Shown here: positions 57,910 to 64,000 of the stretch, one piece after another
Layout: each line of letters starts with the position of its first letter
Position numbering within the stretch: the stretch's first letter is position 1
NCBI RefSeq assembly: GCF_030272615.1
Contig: NC_081415.1
Span: 367,264,167-367,328,166, forward strand
Source of the DNA: Cryptomeria japonica
Taxonomy: Eukaryota > Streptophyta > Pinopsida > Cupressales > Cupressaceae
Direction: 5' to 3'
DNA length: 64,000 nucleotides
Notes under the pieces: model-generated
What the model was told of the DNA's origin: nothing
Databases searched by the model: none
The model's input: only the letters and a program-made list of their open reading frames with translations
Position numbers and translations under genes: made by a program

Positions 57910-60900
57910 AGAGAAATTCAAGAAGTATAAGGGTAAAGACAAAAGAGATTGTCTTATTAATGTTGATGATGGTATCACTGATGAGGAATATGATGGTGAT
58001 GCTAATGAAGACATTGTGTTTGTAGCCATTAAAGAGGAGATATCTGATCATAAGGTGTTAGTATCTTGGATGGATAACTCTGATGATTGGATCATTGATA
58101 GTGGTTATTCACATCACATGATCGGTGACCAGAGAAAATTTCTTTCTTTGAAGGAATTTGATGGTGGAATTGTAAGATTTGGTAATGACTCGCCCTGCAT
58201 GGTTAAAGGTAAGAGAATTATTTCTCTTAATGGAAAGAGCAGTGCAGATGATGTCTACTGGGTTGAAGGTTTAAAGCACAATCTTTTGAGCGTGGAACAA
58301 CTCAATGACAGAGGATACCCATTGGATTTTAAGAATGGTATGTACAAAATATATCACAAAAAAGGTGAACTAATTGCAATCGGAAAGCAAACTAAAGGTA
58401 ACCTATTTCACCTTAATCCTAAAGTCAGCAACTATTTAATTGAAAAGATAGATGATAGTTGGCTTTGGCATAGGAGATTTTGTCATATAAACTTTGATAA
58501 CATTGTTAAATTGAGTAAGTCCAAGAAAGTGAGAGGTTTGCCTCAGTTGGACAAAACGGTTAATGCTCTATGTAAATAATGTCAGTTGGGAAAGATGACA
58601 TCCTCAACTTTCAAGAGCAAATATTTTTTAGCAGAACATTTGTTAGATTTGGTTCATACAGATCTTTCTAGACCAATAAGAACAAAAAGTATTCAAGGTG
58701 ACAGATATTTTATCACTGATGATTGCTCAAGGATGATGTGGGTCACATTCTTGAAGGATAAGACTATTAAATATTTTGGTATGTTCAAGGCATTTAGGGC
58801 CTTAGCTGAGAAGGAGAGCGGTAAGAAGATAAAGTTTCCGAGGACAGATCAAGGTGGTGAATTTACTTTTGAGGAATTCACTAGGTATTGTGAAGAAAAT
58901 GGTATCAAATGGAAACTTTCTACACCGAGGACACCATAATAGAATGGTATCACAGAGAGAAACAACCGATCAATTGTTGAAGTTTCTAGGATGATGTTGA
59001 TACAAGGAGGTGTAGCGAAATTTTTTTGGAGAGAAGTTGTTAGCACAATAGTCTACACTATGAACCAGATTCTAGTAAAAAGAGGTAAGGACAAGACTCC
59101 TTATGAATATTGGTATGGAAGATCACCTGATGTTATTTATTTCAAGATATTTGGAAGCAAATGTTTTATTAAGAGAGGTGATTATGTTAGCAAATTTGAG
59201 GCTAAAAGTGATGAAGCTATATTTCTTGGCTATTCCACCAAGAGTAAGGCCTACAAGTGTTTTAACAACTAGACATAGAGTATTATTGAGAGTTTGGATA
59301 TTCAAGTGGATGAATATCCTAAAGTCTCAGAGGAAACCAGTTTGGAGAAAAAGGATGAAGATCCTTGCATTTTGTTTTTGGAACAAAAAATTGTCAAATC
59401 TGAAACCGGTAAAGCAAATACTAATGTACTAGTTCAACTAGAACAGACAAATTCAAAAGAAGATGATGATAATGAAGAAGCTAAATCTAAAGATAATGAT
59501 CATGTTATTCCAAGATATGTGAGACTGAATCACAATCCTGAACAAATTTTTGGGGATAAGGATGCTGGAGTACTAACCAGAAGAAGAATCAGATAAAATT
59601 CTTACATGATCTCTACTATTGAACCAAGAACTACCAAGGAAGAATTTGGTGATGATCATTGGGTTAAAGCTATGGAGGAGGAATTAGATCAAATTGAGAA
59701 AAACAACACTTGGACCCTAGTACCCCAACTGGTAAATAAAAATGCGATAGGTACTAAGTGGGTATTCAGGAACAAGTTGAATGAAGATGGTGTTGTAGTT
59801 CAGAACAAAGCTAGGTTGGTGTGCAAAGGTTATGCACAAGAGGAAGGAGAATATTATGATGAGACTTTTGCACCAGCGAAAAGACTAGAAGGTGTCAGAA
59901 CTTTACTTTCATTTGCAACACAAAAAAAATTCAAGGTATACCAGATGGATGTTAAGTCAACATTTTTGAATGGGATACTGGAAGAAGAAGTATACATTGA
60001 GCAGCCAGATGGTTATTTTTTGACTGATGAGAAAGTCATGGTATGTAGATTGCATAAGGATTTATATGGATTAAAGCAGGCATCAAGAGCATGGTATGAA
60101 AGGCTTCATACACATCTGATGAAGATGGGCTTTCTGAGAAGCAGTGAAGATAGCAACATATATCTTAAATATGAAGGAGATAAAATATTGGTCAGTGAAG
60201 TATTTGTAGATGATAATATTTGGAGGTAATGATGACATGAGCAATTATTTTACAGATGAAATAAAAAATGAGTTTGAAATATCTCTAGTGAGTGAAATAA
60301 AAAATTTCATAGGCTTGCAAATACAACAAATGAAGAATGGTATTTTCATCACACAGTCTAAGTATGTGAAAGAGGCTTTGAAGACATTTGGTATGAGTGA
60401 CTGTAAACTAATTGGGACACCAATGGTTACAGGTTGTAAGTTGTCTAAGGAAGATGAATCCACCCCTGTTGATGAGAAGGAATACAGGTCAATGATTGGA
60501 AAATTGCACTATGTTGTTCACAGCATACGGTTACATGTTGTAAGTTGTCTAAGGAAGATGAATCCACCCCTATTGATGAGAAGGAATACAGGTCAATGAT
60601 TGGAAAATTGCACTATGTTGTTCATAGCAAACGGGATATAGCTCATGCAGTTGGCATAGTTGCTAGATTCCAGAAGAATCCTAAGGAAACACATCTGATA
60701 GCAACCAAGAGGGATTTTAGATACTTGAAAGGTGTTGTTGACTATGGATTATGGTATCCATATGGAGGAAATTTTGATTTGAAGGTGTACACAGATGAAG
60801 ATTGGGCAGGAAATGTTGATGACCTAAAAAGCACAACCAATGGAGCATTTTTTCATAGAGAAGACATGTTTCATGGAGTAGTAAGAAGCAGAGTTGTACA

Positions 60901-61257
60901 TCACATTCTACTACTGAAGCTGAGTATGTTGTAGCTTACATGAATTGTACTTAGGCTATCTTGATGAGGCACATTTTGGAAGGTTTTAAGATAAAGATTT
61001 TAAAACCTGTAAAGATCTTATGTGATAATACAAGTGCCATGATTATTTCCAAGAACCCTATTTTGCATGCACGAACCAAGCATATTGAATTGAAGTATCA
61101 TTTCTTATAGGAAAAAGTGTAGAGTAAAGATGTGATCTTGGAGCATGTTTCTACCAAGGAGCAGCTTGCAGATATCTTTACTAAACCTCTACCTAAGATT
61201 ACTTTTGAGTATCTTAGAAGTCAGCTAGAGGTTGTACCCCTTCACGAGGTCAGTTGA
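57910..61257 (+). pseudogene. pol: Copia-1 pol: protease, integrase, reverse transcriptase, RNase H
   Basis: Protease WIIDSGYSHHM (58088) keeps DSG. VEGLKHNLLSVEQL and LWHRRFCHINFDN lead to integrase, with VHTDLS, TDQGGEF (58845) and, after P-stop-stop-NG, ITERNN. FGSKCFIKR closes it. Reverse transcriptase: [60 protein letters not shown], and the catalytic site as FVDD (60203-60214), with a frameshift directly after. A 104-bp duplication at 60425 shifts the frame again. RNase H: YTDEDWAGNVDD, STTEAEY, HARTKHIE and LADIFTKPLP. The stop at 61255-61257 is likely the natural one. Confidence 0.9.
60425..60632 (+). repeat. 104-bp tandem duplication in copia-1 pol
   Basis: Units 60425-60528 and 60529-60632, both from GGTTACA.GTTGTAAG, with only a handful of differences. 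104 is not a multiple of three, so it breaks the frame. Its similarity suggests it arose well after the LTRs began to diverge. Confidence 0.92.
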
Positions 61258-61567
61258 GCATGATATATATTACATCAATCCCGGAGCTACTTGCAGAATT
61301 TTACAAAAGGATTATTGTAGAAGTGGAGTTATTCCACAGGGGGAGCATCAAGTTGTAGGTTGTTGATGCTGCATAGAGAAATTTGACATTACATGTTTTA
61401 CTTTCAATTTGGCATTGATGTCAAAGGGGGAGAAGAACCAGCGACCAGTTGAAGACATGAAGATCATGGTGAATACTTGGTAATGTAAACAAGGATTCCT
61501 ATTCACAATCACAACAACAATCAATGGTATTGATAATTGTATTGCCATCAATGCCAAAGGGGAAGAT
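61258..61567 (+). other. Copia-1 3' non-coding region with three polypurine tracts
   Basis: AGGGGGAG (61338-61345), AAAGGGGGAGAAG (61423-61435) and, next to the LTR, AAAGGGGAAGAT (61556-61567). GGCATTGATGTC precedes the second and TTGCCATCAATGCC precedes the third. Confidence 0.8.
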
Positions 61568-62987
61568 TATTGGCATTTGCATGAAGACTGCATTAATGAT
61601 ATGTTATGTTGCCATTGATGTCAACTAACCAGTAATGATATTGTTGATATTGTTGTAATATTGATTTGTAATAGGTAGGATGAACTAGTGAAGGAAACTG
61701 TAACCAGTAGGAAAAATTTATGGAGTGAACCAGTATTGCTATATATTGGAGAGTTGAACTTGTAAACCCTACCTATTGATTTGATTAACCCTAACCGATT
61801 AAGTTTGGTGAATTGGTTATATTGGTTTATGATCTGATGATGAGCGGTAATGATTATGACACGTATGATTATTGTATAAAGACAATTTCAAGTGATTTTA
61901 GCGCATTGATGTAATGGTTTTTGTCTAGGGAATGAGCAAGTATCTTGCATATAATGCAAAGCATGTGATGAGTTACTAAGTTTGATGAAGCGGTGATCAA
62001 GGAGCGATCAAGGTTTTCTTGATTGATGTGTAGAGAATGCTATGTAATCCAATAGTCATACTTGAACCGACTTGTTTGTAATCTCTATGAGAATTAGGTT
62101 TTTGTTGTGTTACTGACCTAATTAGTTTGTTTATAAGATTGATGAGTTGTTTAGTTTCAGAGTTAGCAAAGTTTTAGTTGAGTGTCTGGTTGCCGAACCA
62201 GATGATGTATCTGTAGTTTAAGTAAAGGTAGATAGGAGCATGAAAAGGATCTGAACAAGCAAGTGTAGTGCTATTCAAATAGATCAACAAAATCCTATTG
62301 TTTTCTAACAGTTATAATAGAATTGAAATCCCCTAACTGGGCAAGCTCTAGCAATCTTGGTGTTATTGAAATCCTCTAACCAGGTGATCCATTAGCTTGG
62401 ATTTTCAAATCCTCTACCGAGGTTACTCCTTATAGGGTATTGCTTCTAACAAGGCATTGCAGTCAATCCCTTAATCGGGTGGTCCCTAACAGGATTTGTT
62501 CTTAACAGGACTTTTGTAAAGCTTTAATAGGATAGGCTCCTAACTGGGCAAACTTCAAAAGAGTTCAAATATTTATCTTGTGAGTCTCATCTCACTGTGG
62601 TTTTTCCCATTTGGGTTTCCACGTCAAAAATATTTGTGTCAAGTGGTGAATGTTTTTATGGTTATGATCTTATGGTTGATTTTCCTAACTACTTAACTAC
62701 TTTGATAAGTCATGATAACTGAAAGCATTAGAAAATGAAGTCTGTTGACATATGAAAAAACATTTGGATGTTTATGAGTTTGAAGTTGTTTACTATTAAT
62801 TTCTTATAACAGTCAACCGATTTATCTTATGAGTTTTTATCTTGACAATGGTATTGTATTGATAGTTCTAAGTTTACTTTGAGAGATTGATTTTGAGATT
62901 GGTGTAGTTTGTATCATTTTTTCTATCTACTCATTCACTCCCCCTCTCAGTAGTTGACCGGATTCTTATTCTTTCATCATACCATCA
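61568..62987 (+). repeat. Copia-1 3' LTR
   Basis: Starts TATTGGCATTTGC (expected TG changed to TA) and ends CATACCATCA. Collinear with the 5' LTR with scattered substitutions and small indels. Confidence 0.93.
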
Positions 62988-62992
62988 ACATA

Positions 62993-64000
62993 GCATGTCC
63001 GTCAGATGTGTCAGTCTTCTTTATCGTCAGAATTCTGATGACATCCAAATTATTTAAAACAAAAGAATGATGCTAATTTTAGAGATTGCAACCTCTCTAC
63101 TAATGAATTATAGATTTGTTTGAAGAATAAATAGTATTCATTCTTTTAATGAAGTTAGATTGTACTCGACTAAGAAAATGACCCATAGAGTACTCGCGAG
63201 TCCTGCAAATACTCTCAAATGTTTTCAACTATGATTTAAGAAATGCCTTTCAATTTGCTTCTTGTGTTAGCTTTGCCTTTCCCTACACCTTATGCTACAT
63301 ATTCTCCTTTGTTCATACTTGTACAAGTGTGGGTGTAGAAACCATTCACACTCCTTTCTTAGATAATCATCCTCAACTATCTCCCTAGTTTTCATAGAAA
63401 GTTAAATATCTTCTACCACATGAAGATCTAGTTCTCCAAAGCACACCTCCTCTATAGGTTCACTTGAAAGATGAAAGTCCTTTGAAGCCTTTCCTTCAAG
63501 CTCCTATGCTTCCACTCCAACCTCCATGGGGTCCTTTTATTCTTTGTTGCTCCAAAGGACTTGGAATAGGCTACTTGCTTGATAGTTCCCTACATGCATT
63601 GCCTCAAAAAGTAATCTCCTATGCACTCTTAAACTTGTTGGCTTCAAGCCTTCACAACCACTTCGGTCATGCTCTTTAGTGTAGCACCTCCTCTAATAGT
63701 TTTGTTACCATCTACTCCCACTTTTTCACTCATTCCTTACCTCTACACGATCTCCCCTCCTAGATATCTCTCTATCCTTTTTCTACACGACCACACAACA
63801 TAATCTTTATTAGATTTTACCTGCTTTGTGTCTGTGACCCCTTCTTGAACAAAGCTATGCTCCATTACCAATACCGGCTTCATCAACTCCTCAAGTCCTC
63901 CCCCTAAGAATGTTGGTTCCTTCACACCCTCCTTCTCTCCTCTTGTTGTATTGATCCTCTCTTTTTGTTGTCACCTCTTCCATTATCACATCCAACCTAG
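62993..64000. other. Right end of window, no recognised gene
   Basis: 62988-63050 completes the 89-bp repeat unit. The rest is pyrimidine-rich on the plus strand. A minus-strand open stretch of 60 codons (63925-63743) has no motif I can place and is too short to call. Confidence 0.45.

Larger units (their letters stand above)
55579..62987 (+). mobile_element. Copia-1: nearly complete Ty1/copia element
   Basis: 7.41 kb, TSD GCATA (55574-55578) and ACATA (62988-62992), LTRs of 1,398 and 1,420 bases, perfect primer site, polypurine tract, and gag, protease, integrase, reverse transcriptase and RNase H in copia order on the plus strand. No insertion interrupts it. It is inactive because of at least ten stops, several frameshifts and a 104-bp duplication. 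A solo LTR of the same family is at 24069-25483, and its LTR modules recur in element A. Confidence 0.93.

Noticed and set aside
63676-63680. TAGTG as a right end for the CACTA candidate
   Set aside because: Bases inside it do not match the left terminus beyond the five CACTA letters, and no subterminal motifs lie next to it.
63743-63925. A 60-codon minus-strand frame near the right edge as a host gene
   Set aside because: Short, with no recognised motif, start context or splice pattern.
1-64000. tRNA, rRNA, CRISPR arrays or bacterial-type operons
   Set aside because: No cloverleaf, rRNA core or spaced short repeats were seen, and the content is plant nuclear retrotransposons throughout.

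Overview
The window is nuclear DNA from a seed plant with a large, repeat-rich genome. The evidence is wall-to-wall Ty1/copia and Ty3/gypsy LTR retrotransposons, primer sites matching plant initiator-Met tRNA, a plant mobile domain, and TAG-rich decay. The scale of nesting would suit a gymnosperm, but nothing here fixes the species. I found no intact host gene. Every coding region I can recognise belongs to a transposable element and is broken by stop codons, frameshifts or insertions.

Layout. 1-3317: a minus-strand copia remnant (copia-4: gag, primer site, 5' LTR) cut at 1072 by a gypsy LTR running off the left edge. 3726-53064: a minus-strand copia element (copia-2, about 9 kb of its own) between CTAGT target-site duplications (TSDs), swollen to 49 kb by insertions. 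Element A (6619-14371, TSD GAAAG) lies in its reverse transcriptase. Element B (15888-20133, TSD TTATT) lies in its integrase. A Tat-like gypsy element (23234-51483, TSD GCAAA/ACAAA) lies in its 5' LTR. The gypsy in turn holds a solo copia LTR (24069-25483), element C (29883-36749, TSD AAACC) and a 3.1-kb solo LTR (38420-41497). 53070-55578: unassigned DNA, a truncated LTR and a possible CACTA transposon end with 89-bp tandem repeats. 55579-62987: a nearly complete plus-strand copia (copia-1). 62993-64000: no recognised gene.

How the parts relate. Copia-1 and copia-2 encode gag, protease, integrase, reverse transcriptase and RNase H. The gypsy encodes gag, protease, reverse transcriptase, a second archaeal-type RNase H and integrase, and also carries an antisense plant-mobile-domain gene with its own TATA box and a probable intron. 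Elements A, B and C lack polymerase genes and would need enzymes from elsewhere. A's LTRs share modules with copia-1.

The most interesting system is the A/C pair. These are two different non-autonomous LTR families on opposite strands. Each carries a four-knuckle gag-like ORF1 and a separate ORF2 of about 1,070-1,120 codons of unknown function. ORF2 is collinear between them and is preceded in both by a telo-box and a TTAAAAGG motif. In both copies ORF2 stays in one frame for over 3 kb and is broken only by nonsense codons. All alignments were made by eye.
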